From Cunninghamella blakesleeana (taxonomy: Eukaryota > Mucoromycota > Mucoromycetes > Mucorales > Cunninghamellaceae), in contig JAFCIZ010000007.1 of the NCBI GenBank assembly GCA_017871115.1, positions 1,860,001 to 1,924,000 of the forward strand: DNA of 64,000 bases. The letters are read 5' to 3'. Position 1 is the first letter of the stretch, and every line of letters starts with the position of its first letter. The position numbers and the translations under genes were made by a program. Under the pieces are notes generated by a model. That model was given only the letters and a program-made list of their open reading frames with translations. It was not told where the DNA came from and made no database searches. This document shows positions 1-12,420 of the stretch, in pieces.

Positions 1-79
1 TTTTTTTTCAAAAAAAAAAATATTATTATTATTATTATCACTTTATAGATTCATTTATGTAATAAAATGTATTTTTTTA

Positions 80-118
<39 letters not shown>
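80..118. repeat. Poly(A) tract
   Basis: An almost uninterrupted run of about 39 adenines upstream of the first gene. It is probably a simple poly(dA:dT) tract near the promoter, not a retroposed tail, since no gene-like sequence precedes it in the window. Confidence 0.9.
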
Positions 119-120
<2 letters not shown>

Positions 121-338
121 AAAGGGTCTTAATTTAGTATTCTGTTATTGTTTATTTGGATATTTTTTTCTCCCCTCCTAATGTTCCAAAAAAGGAAAAG
201 CTTTCCATTTATTTAGCATTATTTTTTAAAATCTATTTATTCATCTTTCTTTCATTTTTTCAGCATTTTTTTTTAAAATATCATATATTCTTATTATTTA
301 CTTTTTATAACTTCATTCATATATTAATATACAACAGT

Positions 339-1844
339 ATGAATATAAACCATTCAAAAGAATCTTTAATCTTACTAATTGAACAACTCAATATAAAATT
401 GGCAGAAAAAGAAGTAGGTGGATAAATATATAAGAAAAATGTAATTGGAAAGTAATAATCTTTTTTATTATTTCTGTTTTTACTTATCAATTATTATAAT
501 CAATTATATGTTAATAAATAGGAGGAAAATAGACATCTAAGAGCTAGAGCTTATGACTGGAAAAAAAAGTACTTGGAAAATGAATCTATTTATCAATCAT
601 TAATAAAACAGTATGAAGAGCGTGAAAAACAAATACTAACCGATCATGAAAATCAAATGAATGCTTTAACAACAGCTCATGTTGAAAAAATGAATGATAT
701 GTCTGCTTTGATTTTAAAGTTGCAAGAGCAATTGAATCATCAATCGCATATTTATGATCATCATTCATTAACATCATCACCTTACTCTGATAACGATAAT
801 AGCAATATAGTACATAATATAGAGGTAATATGATAAGAAAATAAAGAAGAAAAAAAATAGAAGGAACAGAGAAGCATTGTATCTACCTGTTTCTCTACAT
901 TCATTCTATTAACACTTTTTTTATATATATTGCTTATGTCTAATATAGGATATACATACATTAGCGGATCCAATGACCATTCATCATCGTGATAAAGCAA
1001 CTGATTTGATATTAAATATGAATGTAATATATAAATTTATTTAAAAGAATATAATATAAAAAATCATAAGTATAATGTTTAATCATTTATTTATAATTTT
1101 ATTTTATTTTTTCTTTTATTGTATATGTAGGATTTAATGGTAGATATTGAAACTAGGATAAATGACTATATTGCTGTCAATCACCTTAATGAAGAGGATA
1201 GCAGCGATGAATTTGAAACAAGTGCATCTAGTGAAGAGGAAGACGAAGAGAGCGATCACGTATATGATATAGAAGAGGAAAATATAAACTATCCTGTAAA
1301 ATTAAGACCATCATCATTATCATCAGCAACATCTTCTATTTTACCATCATTACCACTACAGCAACAAGTATTAGAAAATGAAAAAGAAAAAGGAAAAGAT
1401 ATAGCTATTGATAAATATCGATATTCCTATCACCCTTCTAACAATAATAATCATGATAGTTCTTCTAATAATAATAATCATAGTAGTCCTTCTAGTAATA
1501 ATAATCATAACACCAATAATAATAATAATATAAACAATATGAATTCAAATATAAATAATAATATAAATGATGATAATGATGATGTTCATTCATATACTTC
1601 ATCTATACATCGTTATCCTTCAACAAATGAATTATATAAAAAGAAAAATCGATCATCCTTTTCATTATTTTCTAGCCAGCATCATCAACAACAACAACAA
1701 CAACAATCTAACCCTATTCTTCATTCTAAACCAACCTTGGAAAATCTATCAAAAGTAATTCCAAACTTTTTATTAAAAAAGCAGACAAAATCTGAGCAAT
1801 GGAAAATATCTCATCGCCATTCTTTTATCGATAAAAGGACATAA
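339..1844 (+). CDS. Coiled-coil protein with acidic and Asn-rich tail, unknown function
   Basis: Four exons: 339-413, 522-824, 949-1023 and 1131-1844, giving 388 aa. All three introns are GT-AG and phase 0. The start is the first ATG giving an open first exon; reading continues cleanly across each junction. The N-terminal part (about residues 1-120) is charged and helical and looks like a coiled coil (repeated E/K/Q/L with REKQ and VEKM heptad-like runs). The last exon opens with an acidic Ser/Glu/Asp stretch (about 170-200), then long Asn, His and Gln homopolymer runs, and ends with a basic tail containing KKQTKSEQWK. I do not recognise the family. Possible roles such as cytoskeletal adaptor are only guesses from composition. 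The low-complexity runs are typical of AT-rich genomes and carry little functional information. Confidence 0.7.
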
Positions 1845-3557
1845 TCTATACTATTGTTTGATATGAATATGAATAAAAACCTAAATTATATCTAAAAAAA
1901 AATATATAATGTAATCCTTTTTTTCCATCTTCATTGTCTTCGTTTAGTACAATATATTTATCCTTTGATTAATTATATCAATTAAATATTACTATTTAAT
2001 TATTTACCGCCACTTTATTTACCTCTATTATTATTAAGCTAAAAAGAAAAAAATTATATGTGAATTACTTTTTATTTATTGATCGATAAGAAAAATATAA
2101 TTTTATTCTTTAAAATTAAGAGTTTACACATTTTTTAAAATAAATAATTCTATACTAAATATGTTAAAAAAAAGATTAAAAAAGAATGTTTAGAATATTT
2201 TATTATTGGCAGTATTTATTATTGGCAGTATTTATTTTTGTAGAGCAATGATTTTTAAAAGAATATGAAAAAAAGGTAAACTAATTCTGATGCTTTCCAT
2301 ATAGTAAAGAAACAAATATATATTTCAATGGTGTTCCCCTCTTTCTTTCTCCACCTTTTGCAAAATAATATTTGATACTCACTCAATGATTATTGAACCA
2401 ACTTTACAAAAGGTATGCTAAAAATCAATAGGCTATCTTCATACTTTTTATTCCTATACCTTTTCCTTTTTCTATTTTGTTCCTTGGTCTAATTTTTATT
2501 CTTTTTCTATTTTTTTTTTTTTTATCTGATGGATTTATTATCATTTCTATGTTGTACTAAAAATTGGTACAACATCGTTATGGATTTGTTTTTTTCTTCT
2601 CTCAATTTTTTTCTTCCATGTCACGCCATTTTATTTACTTTAATAAAAAATAAAATTGAAAAAATGGCAGAAAAAAAAAAAGGTTTACCCAAAAATTCCT
2701 TACATAAAAATTGATTATATATGCATAAATTTTTAAAACTCGCTCATATTTTTTTCATCAAATTTATTACTTATGTAAGAGTAAATCTTCACTTTTTTTT
2801 AACTGATTTTTTATTTATCTCTTGGTAAAAATAATAATTAAAAAGTTGTTAAAATTCTTTTTCGAATGGAAAGGTCTCCAGTGATACAATTCCTTTAAAA
2901 GAGAAACAAACTATTTTTACACTAAATCGATCTTATTATTTTATTTTTTATATGTAATAAAAACCCATATTTAATAAAGTACACCATAAATAAATATAAA
3001 TAGATAATCTCTATTAATACATATTGTAAAACGTTTATTTTTTATTTTTGAAAATAAAGATGCACGTAAAGAGCAACTTTTTACTAATGGGTTGCTATAA
3101 TTTTTTTTTATCTTTATTATAGAATAGACAATCTTATAATAAGCATATATATACAAAATTGAAGTACAAGCGATCCAGATTTTTTTTTTAGAAAAATTAC
3201 AATAGTTTTGACTAGATTTCCATTTTTATAATACACTTAAAATTTTTATTCGCTTTTTTTCTTTGTTTACCGTGTACTTGTGGGAATTTTTTTAAGTCAT
3301 TCGTATAATGTTTATTTAATTAATGGAACGACTCAGCTGTAATACTTTATATTATGGTCCAAAAGTATGGTCTTTTTTTATTGGATCAGGATACTACATA
3401 AAACAAATAAATATGCATTGTTAAAATAAAATAATTTAATTTATTGAACCTTAAAAGAAGCAATATAAATACGACCTTTTGTTTTAATCTTTTTTGATTC
3501 TATTTCATTTCATTTTATTTATTTCAACACATACTTATTAAAAAATATTAATATAAT
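1845..3557. other. Intergenic region, AT-rich
   Basis: No gene is supported here. Short open frames (for example around 2529-2714 and 2971-3156) are AT-driven and lack codon bias. A tandem duplication of a 16-nt unit (attattggcagtattt) lies at about 2201-2235. The right end serves as promoter of the cysteine-rich protein gene, with an inverted CCAAT (attggat) near 3380 and a TATA box at 3463. Confidence 0.6.
3463..3470 (+). promoter_or_regulatory. TATA box of the cysteine-rich protein gene
   Basis: The octamer atataaat lies about 90 nt before the ATG at 3558, a usual position for a TATA element in a short-leader fungal gene. A direct repeat of TATGGTC (3353-3359 and 3366-3372, one site every 13 nt) lies about 100 nt further upstream and could be a regulator site. 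Confidence 0.5.
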
Positions 3558-3929
3558 ATGAAAAAGCAAACATTGGTGGTTATTGCCTCTATATTCATTC
3601 TTGGCGTCTTTTCCAAAAAAGATAGTTCAAAAGAACCTGATTGTCTATTTGGGAAGAATAGTGCTGGAAAATGTTTGTATGGTCCTAATGAATGTCCATA
3701 TAATAAAAAAGGAAAGTGCAAGATTAAAAGTGATCCCGCCTATTATAAAAAAGTGTGTGGTTTAATAATGTGTACTCAACAAGCGTGCGCATATGGTGAA
3801 GATCCAAGATATTGTGGATGTTGTTTTAATTCAGGATGCCTTCCAGAACCAGGAAAAGAACGTACGAAATGGGGGGTTGAACAAAGTCGATGTCCCGACT
3901 TAGATTTTAAAAAACTTGGATTGGATTAA
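3558..3929 (+). CDS. Small secreted cysteine-rich protein
   Basis: Single-exon gene of 123 aa. The N-terminus has a basic start (MKKQ), a hydrophobic core over residues 5-18, and a likely cleavage point around 19-21: a classical secretion signal. The mature chain has 12 cysteines (positions 29 to about 111) including one CC pair, so up to six disulfides are possible; it also holds many Lys/Gly/Pro. The gene has its own TATA box. Secreted, disulfide-rich small proteins of fungi include effectors, antimicrobial and wall-associated proteins, but I do not recognise this Cys pattern and no family is assigned. ATG context and single open frame make the start firm. It is isolated, with over 1.5 kb of non-coding DNA on each side. 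Confidence 0.75.
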   Translation: MKKQTLVVIASIFILGVFSKKDSSKEPDCLFGKNSAGKCLYGPNECPYNKKGKCKIKSDPAYYKKVCGLIMCTQQACAYGEDPRYCGCCFNSGCLPEPGKERTKWGVEQSRCPDLDFKKLGLD

Positions 3930-5474
3930 TTTTTATTTTATTTTATTGTTTACGCTGTATATTTTATTACTTCAAAATAATAAAAATAAAAAATTACTAT
4001 TATTTTTTTATAAAAAAATTGAGAGGTCTTTTTTCTCAGGCGTCCAAAAAGGGAAAGATCGTGTTTTTATTATTTTTTTATTTTTTTGGTGAATATAAAT
4101 ATTATGAGTACTTGCTTAATAAACAACAATAGTATAGTAATACATAATAATATTAATATAAATTAACCATAACAATCATCAATCTTATTAGACAAATACA
4201 AGTAAAATAAATTGATATACAATGAGAAAAATATAATAATAATAATAATACTAATAATAAAAGAAGAAATATATATTTATTAATTATTAATAAAATAAAA
4301 TAAATTATATACCAAATTTTATTTTAAAAATACGTAAACAATTGAATTACCATTCCCATTTTTATGATCGTTGTCATAACCTTACTTTCATTGTGACACC
4401 AAGTATTAAAACAAGCTTGGAGCAACTTTTTGATTCTTTAGAAAATTTAAATTCCGATGTTAATCGCGATTTAACTTTAGATGCCCATTGTTGTCTTAAG
4501 GATATTCTATTAGAATTAAGTATATTAAAACTTATTATTAACTTTTCATATAAAAAAGTATGTTTGTCTTTTTCAAAATAAAATATTCCAAGTGAAAAAA
4601 AGAAATTTTTAATTATTTTATTCAATTATTTAAATAAATTCGCGTAACTAAAAAAGATATATATAGATTAGTATAAATAAAGCATATATTCATCATTAAA
4701 AACGCCATAATAACGTTGGTTGGTGTAAAATATAAAAAAACATGATACGATGATTAATTTGATTTTATCAATGTTACCAAGTAAATATTTACCACCAATA
4801 TGGATATTAAATATGAGAGGGGTACGAGTATAGGTGGAATTATAAATAAAATAAGGGAATGTGAATTTATCTTGTATATTCATCATATTTTAATGAATAG
4901 ATGGATAAATATTTTGAACCAACGTCACATTTTATTTTAATAATAAAACATTGATTTCATTTGACAAATATTCAAGGCAGGGTGATGATGTTGCCAACTA
5001 TTCGTTACATTTTTAATGTAGATTAATCCAAATATTACTATGTAATTTTGTACATGTTCAATATCCGTATTTTTATTAATATTTATTATTGTTGCTGGTT
5101 CCGCTGATTATTAGCTCCTAATGCATTAAATTGCAGGGGCAGAGTACTTTAATTTGATCCAAACTATATAATTTAGCAAGCTTTAAATAGTATATATCAT
5201 ACTGTAGCAAATGAAGGCATATATTGTTAAATAAGTTACTAACAAAAATTTATTATTAAAATACACTGAAATTATTTATAAACATATATGTGAAAAAAAA
5301 TAGTATACAAAATAAATGAAAATAAATTATTCCTTATTCAATATTATATATTTTTGATTGTAATTGTTGTATAATACTAATTCCAATAACGTAAAAAAAA
5401 GAAAATGTATATTAGTATATAGGTATATATAGAAATAGATATATGCATGTATTTGTATGTATATATTTGTTATC
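3930..5474. other. Intergenic region with broken coding-like pieces
   Basis: No intact gene. Coding-like stretches occur: 4342-4581 (+, no ATG; Leu/Asp-rich, contains TLDAHCCLKDILLELSILK and a GTATGT donor-like site right after), 4668-4886 (-, ATG start) and about 4938-5110 (-, 57 codons, ending in TAA). They lie in different frames and strands and are interrupted by stops. They may be remnants of one or more decayed genes; see findings. Confidence 0.4.
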
Positions 5475-6036
5475 TTACTCCAATAAATTTTTATTTTCGG
5501 CTTCAATATTTTTAACTTTTCCTAGAACTTCGTTTCTTGATTTTGCTATTTGTTCGAAATGATGTTCGCCTTTTTGATATTCAAACTATATATAATATAT
5601 GTTAATTTTTATATATATATATGTTAATAATAGTTATTATTTTAGGCAGGCTATCTATTTTATATATAATTTTCTTTTTATTATCCTATTACCCTCAAGT
5701 GCTGTTGTTTTATACTATATTCTTCTTGAGATTTTAATTTAACATCAAATGAACTTTTTAATCTTTGTGAATAGTCTTCCAATGAACTTAATTGGTGTTT
5801 TTGTTTAATTTGCAACTTATCAATATCTTTCTGTCTAGATGCTGTTACTGCCTTTAATCTATAAGTTACATTGTTCATTTCTTCATCTTTTACATCTAAT
5901 AAATGTTGGAAATGCTTATGCATTTTTTCAATTTCTTCTTGATGTTTTGAAACTAGTCCATTGATGATATCCTATTTATAAATATTATATATATATAATA
6001 TTCATATAAAATTAATCATTTTATATATATTCAATA

Positions 6037-6082
<46 letters not shown>

Positions 6083-9000
6083 GTTATCGTCATAAGTATT
6101 TCTGACATACCCCATGCTTCTTGTTATATTCATTTTGAATATTTTTTTGTTCTTCCATTGCTTGTCTCCATTTTTCTTCTAATTCAATGATTTCTTTTTC
6201 TTTAGCTTTAATAATGGATTCTTTTGCCAAAATATCTTGATCTAATGATATAGAAATTCTTCTTCTTTCAGGTCTTTTACCAGTATTATGATTATTGTTG
6301 TTGTTATTTGCTAATGGATTGGTTACTGAAGCTGGTTGATCTTTAAGCTGTTGTTCGATTTCATTTTTTCGTGTTAATTCAGATTGATATTTATGATCTG
6401 CTTCTTGTATTTTATTTTTTATTTCTTCCAACTCATTGCGATATGATGCCAATTTTTCAATGTATTGTTTTTCTTTTATATCCCATTCATTATTAAATAA
6501 TGACACAGAGGCTGTATGTTCGTCTGTAAGTTTACTTAATTGAATTTCATGATCTTCTTTTAATTTCTATGAATAAGATAATGAACAATAATAAAAATGA
6601 AAATAATGGTTATTCAAACGCATAAAACTATAATCATGTATATATTTATATAAATTTAGTTTTACCTTTAATTGTTCTTCTAGTTTTACTTGTTCAGCAC
6701 TTAAATTTTTAATTTTTTCTTCTTGAGGAGCCACCTTAGCTTCATGTTCTTTAGATAAACGATCTTTAGCCTGCTGGTGAGATATATCCAACGATCTCAA
6801 ACTAATAGTGAATGCGTTTACTAATTGATCTTGGTTTTCTTTTGCTTCAGCAAACAATTTGGTTCTTATTGTTTCTTCCAAGGCACTCGTTGAGAGTTGC
6901 TCAATTGATTTGTTGATATCATCTAACTGATCTTTCCATTGCTGTTGAGCTAGTTTTACTTTTTGATCTTGTTCCTCTTTCAATGATGCAACTTCTTTTT
7001 CTTTTTGATCGTGTTGTTCTTGTAATGCTTTTAATTCAATATTGTATTGTGCTTCCAATTCCTTTAATTGTGTTTCAAATCCTTCTACTAGTTGATTCTT
7101 TTTTTCTTCCGAATAACCATCAAAGTTACTAATGTCATCTTTACTTATATTTTGTAATAAAGTTTCTGTTGTATTATGTTGAGCAGCTATAACAGATTGA
7201 TGATGGCTTTCTATATCAGCTTTTTTCTTTTCATATGATTTCTCAAGTTCTTCCATTAATAATTTCTTTTCATTTTCAATTTGTAATGTAAGGTCTTCTA
7301 CTTCTTTATTATTCGCTTCATTTAATGATTTCATTTCTTCCATATATTGATCGTCCTTTAATTGTAATTCTTTCAAAATGGATTTTTGCTGTTCAATTTC
7401 ATTGATTAATGATTGTATGGTTTCTTGGTGGCTTGAAGAGAGTTCATTTTTCTTAATATCATGTTGTTCATTGATTGGTTGTTGTTCATTTTTGATTAAA
7501 GCCTATATATAATAAAAATCAATGAATATATATGTAAATATATATATATACATATATGTTTTATAAGTTTAAAAAATAAATTCAAGAATAGGCTTTAATA
7601 ATATATATATAATATTACCTTTGTTTCCTCTGAAAGCTGATTTAATTGCTTTTTATGTTGCTGATGTTGAGCTTCTAATTTATCTGCATTTGTTTTTTTC
7701 AAGCCAGCAATATGAGCTTCAAAATCAGTGGTCATTTTCTCAATTGTACGATCTTTTTTCAATATAAAATCCCGTTTCATTTGATTTAGATTTGATTCAT
7801 GTTCTGATGTTATTTTAGATATATTATTAGCATGAGAATCCTTAAAGATAGCCTATAAAAAATAATAAATAAGAAAGTATATATAAATGAGTGAATCAAT
7901 AAAACCAAGTCTATGTATATATTATTATTATAATTACCTGAATTTCGCTTCGAATAGCTTCAATTTGACTATCATTTTCAGAATGAGGTTGTTCATCATC
8001 ATCAGGTTGAGCTGGGATATCCTTCATTTTTAATTCTTTGGTATCTTGAACTTCTTGTTCCAATGCACGAATAGCTGAATGATGTTCTGATTGAAGATTT
8101 TCTAAAGCTTGACGGTGTTCTTCAGTAATCTTTTCCATTTCTGTATCAAAGTTAGATCTTAATTCACGTTCTGTATTAGCACCGATAGCTGAAGCTGTAG
8201 ATGATTGTAGATCATTTAAAATAATCTTATGTGATTCATTTTTGGTATTGATTTGATGGTGGTATTCTTCTTCAAGCGTTTTTATTGCTTCCTGGTGTTT
8301 TGATTCTAAAGAGAGTTGATGCTCTTTTGTTAAGGATTCTTGTTGTTTTATTTTTTCATTTAGCTTTTCTTGAAAGAGATCATCGATTTGTTTCTTTTTT
8401 TTTTTTTCATAATTGTCATTAAAATAAAATAAAAAATAATAAGGTGGTGGTATACATATTATATGTCAACAATTTTTTTTTCCATATTTTATCGGTGGTA
8501 TTAATAAGGTTAAAAAAATAAAAGCAACTTACAATATCAGACTCTTTTTTATCTAAATAGTGCTGATGAAATTTCTGATTTGCTACTTCTTTTTCTTGTT
8601 CTTTTGATATTTTCAAGTGTTCCAAATTATCTGATGCTTTATTTACTTGTGTTTTCAAATCAGCTAATAGTGACTCCTGTTGCTTTATAATATCATTTAA
8701 TTTCTGTTCATTTTCAAGATCAAGTTTATTCTATAATAAAAATAAAAACATTAATAAAAGTTAAAATTAAATTTACCAATATATATATTAATATTTGATA
8801 ATTTATACATTTATATATCTATATTTACCTTTATATCTGTTTTAATAGATTCTATATTTTCATTATCTACATTAGACATGGCTTTAGTAATCTGAGATTG
8901 ATGCTTCTTTTCAATGTCATCCAGCTGTTCCTGATGATCTTCTTCCAATTTAGAAATTTGTTCCTTTAACAAAAAAATAAAAAAAAAAAAACAAAAAATA

Positions 9001-9270
9001 AATAAAAATGTTACACATAAAAAGGGTTTTTTTTATATAACTTTTATGATTTATTTATTTATTTATTTACCTTGAGATCCAATGTTATTTCATTTAAATT
9101 TTTATTGTGCAACTCTTTCATAAGTTTAATTTTGTCTTCCATTTCTATTAATAAATTCTCTTTATCCATTTCAAATTGATTTTGAATATCTATTAATTGT
9201 TGTTCCATACTCTATATAATAAAATAAAAAAGAAAGATGACATTATAAATAAATAAGAATCATATAAATT

Positions 9271-9306
<36 letters not shown>

Positions 9307-11007
9307 TATAAATATTACATTTATATTTCTTTCAAGCTCAAGCATTTGTTTTCGTTGTAAATCTACTTTATTCATATCTGAAGCATTACTTTGTTCTTGA
9401 AGTTGTCTATCTTGCTCTTCTAAAAGAGAATTGATTTCTTCATTATGATCTTGACGTAATTGATTGGATAAGTTAGTCATTCTAGTTTGGTGAGATTTAT
9501 GCATTTGCTATTATTGGACAATTTTATAATATAAATAAAAAAAAATTAGCCATTTTAACCCCTTATTCTCCCACCTCCCTTTATTATTATTATATTATAT
9601 TCCATTTCAAACATATTTTCTTTTTTTTTAAAAAATTATATACGTACCTGTATTTCTTCTCTTAAAGATTCAGATGAATTATATAATACTCTTAATTCCT
9701 CTTCTTTCATAGTAAGTGATGATTTCAAATCTTTATTAACGGATTCCAATTCTTGACGTAGTAATTCCATTTCTTCACGTAATTGATCTTCCATTTCTTG
9801 CAACTGTTGTTTTAATACATTCACTGTTTCTGCTTTTTCTTCAGATTGTTTTAATTTTTCTATATCTTCGTCCCTTTCCGTTTCCTTTATTTTCAATTCA
9901 TCTGTCAATTCTAAGATGGCTTCTAATAATTTCTCTTCTTGCTGACTCTGTGCTTCTTCTAACAATTTATGTAATTCATCAATTTCAATTTGCGTAGTGG
10001 ATAAAGTTTCAGTGATATTATGAATTTGTTCTTCATTATTTTTTATCTATTTAGTAAAAATTAAATGCAAAAGGGAAGAAGAGAAGTAGTTCGTATTAGT
10101 TTGTTTATATATTTATATATTTTTAATGTATCATGAGGCATATTACTTTTTCATTTATATTTGCCATTTCCATTTCCAAATCATTATTCATATTGGAAGA
10201 CGATGATGATGATGATGAAGTTGAAGGGGAATTTGTTAAAGATGGATGTTCAGGAGACGTGATTCTAGAAGAAGATGTTGAATTAGATAAAGTAGATTCT
10301 CTTCTTTTTGCTACTGTTGACGTTGTTGATGATGTTGTTAATCTTCTACTAAGTGTAGGAGAAGGTGTATTAGGGGGATCATTTTTATTAGTTATTGGTG
10401 TTTTAGATGCTCTTGTTGTAAGAGTGGATGATCTTCTAGCTAATGTTGATGTTGTACTAGAAACCAAAGGCGCTCGAGCTGAGGATACCTGACGACTGAC
10501 TGAAGTAGTAGGTTGTCTTGTAGAAGTACTGTTATTAACTGCTGTTCCATTGCTTGAATTCATAGTAGCTCGCCTACTGAGAGTAGATGATGGTGAGGTA
10601 GCAGCAGGTGATCTTGTTGTACTAGATGGGTTCATGACTGAAGCACGTCGACTGACGGATGGTGTAGGTGATGCTGTGACAGATGAAGCTTTACGAGTTA
10701 AAGTACTTTGGCTACTAACAGTCGCTGAACGTCGAAGACCTGTTGTAGTAGATGGTGTAGGGCTTGTTGGTGATTTAGGTGTAGTTATTGATCTACCATT
10801 TGTTGTTGTTGTTGTCGAAGTGGCTGGTTTGGCGGTGGTGGTAGTGGTTTTCTTAACTGTACTTACGCTTGGTTTGACAGTACGAGTGGTAGTTGATGCA
10901 TTAGTAGTAGTAGCTGATTTTAACGTAGAAGATCGTCTTAAAGTGGTAGATGGTGTGGTCGAGTTAGGTGATGGGCTAGGTTTTGTTTTTGTATCTTCCA
11001 CAACCAT
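5475..11007 (-). CDS. Giant coiled-coil protein with Ser/Thr-rich basic head
   Basis: Twelve exons (transcript order): 11007-10147, 10046-9648, 9507-9319, 9211-9071, 8963-8829, 8730-8533, 8393-7938, 7852-7619, 7502-6666, 6566-6111, 5971-5693, 5585-5475; 1431 aa. Residues 1-270 form a Ser/Thr/Pro-rich basic head with repeated RR-x-S/T sites (LRRSS, SRRAS, SRRAT, ARRSS, SRRLT, KRRES). From about 280 to the C-terminus nearly everything is predicted coiled coil (Glu/Gln/Lys/Leu heptads, few Pro or Gly), with one Asn-rich spacer in the 6111-6566 exon. All eleven introns are phase 0. The layout resembles fungal myosin-tail, tethering or microtubule-associated coiled-coil proteins, but no motor, CAP-Gly or GRIP domain is visible and I cannot name it. 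A positively charged S/T/P-rich head would suit binding to microtubules; that is inference. Confidence 0.8.
6036..6083. repeat. (TTA)n microsatellite in an intron
   Basis: About fifteen uninterrupted tta units inside the 5972-6110 intron of the coiled-coil gene. Confidence 0.9.
9273..9306. repeat. (CA)n(TA)n microsatellite in an intron
   Basis: A short acacac run followed by about a dozen ta units within the 9212-9318 intron of the coiled-coil gene. Confidence 0.85.
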
Positions 11008-11225
11008 AATATTATGATGTTCTTTCTTTTTTTTTTTTTATAAAAAAAAAAATTAAAATGAAAGAGAGAGAGAGAGCAACAAAAAAAAAAAGATCTGGAA
11101 TTTAAAATTAGTTTAAAAAAAATAGGTTACACTGGGAACACAGCAAATTTTTTTAAAAAAAGATAACAGTTTATTTATTATAGAGGAATATAGGGTCATT
11201 ATTATAATTATAAATTTATACAAAA

Positions 11226-12385
11226 TTAATTAGCTTTATATTTAAAATAAGTAGCATAGCCTATTGTAATCACGGTTAAACCGGTGATTACAGTGGCTAA
11301 GGCTGGTATTGGTAATAAATTGGATGATTCTGTCACGGGATAATCATTCTTAATATGAGTGTTTTCATTATGAGTACGTTTAGTTAATTGGTTATTATCT
11401 GATAAGTTTTGAATTTCATCAAATAATGCAATATTTAATTCAAAACATCGAACAGCTTCTTCAACAATCAAATCTATGAGCATAATAAAATAAAGATCAA
11501 GAAGATAAATAAATTAATAAAAAAAAATCGCCAAATACTTTATAAATATATAAATTTTGTTTTACTTTTCAAATGTTCAGTAACAGGTGCTTCATCCAAT
11601 TGTTGACGATACATATTTTTAAATTCATTTTGATTCCCAATGTTATTAAAGTAATAGAAAGAAAGTCCACTATTTGAATCCCAAGTACCATCAGTTTTTT
11701 CTAAATGTAAAATGTGTTTTTTTAACCGTTTTGCTAAAATTTGACCACCTATAGATAAATATATATGTAGATATGAAAATCAAATAGTATTATTACTAAA
11801 GAAGAAAATAAAATACCAATAATGATTATATAAAAAGTTTATTTAAATTTTTATATATATTACCACTAAGATCGCCTAAATAACGAGCATAACTATGTGA
11901 TACCATTAAAGCAGGGTTTATTTTACAGGCATTTTCCATTGCTTGAACGTATTGTTTTACCGCAGGAGTCATTGATTCAGGTTGAATGATCGTTTCTATA
12001 TCTTCCTTTCCATAAAAATATTCAAGATCTTTTAATAAAGCCTGTTCTCGATTTAACTCATCAGGGAAATAAATCATTTCAATAGCTGGGTCTTCTTGAT
12101 ATTTTTCTAATAATTCTTCCATTTTTCTATAACATATTGAAATATATTAACGTTAATAATAAAGGAAATAAAGATAGATATTTATATAATCATCCATTTT
12201 ATAATATATTCATTACTTGTAAACAAAATACAATGAAAGAATATATTGACTATATTCATCTATTGTGATATCTCCTTTTAAAAATCGCCTAAAGAAAAGA
12301 AAATACGTAAAATTAATAATATAAAAAACAAAAAATAAGAATTATATTAGTATAGTTTTATTAATACAGTTTTATTTTAATTCAA

Positions 12386-12420
<35 letters not shown>

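Noticed and set aside
156..338. Frame extension upstream of the first gene (Phe-rich)
   Set aside because: It begins with TTG in a T-rich leader; ATG 339 gives the proper first exon.
10133..11017. Two long plus-strand frames (119 and 155 codons) rich in Val/Asp
   Set aside because: They are antisense shadows of the Ser/Thr-rich head of the coiled-coil gene; ACN/TCN codons read backwards give Val, Gly and Asp.
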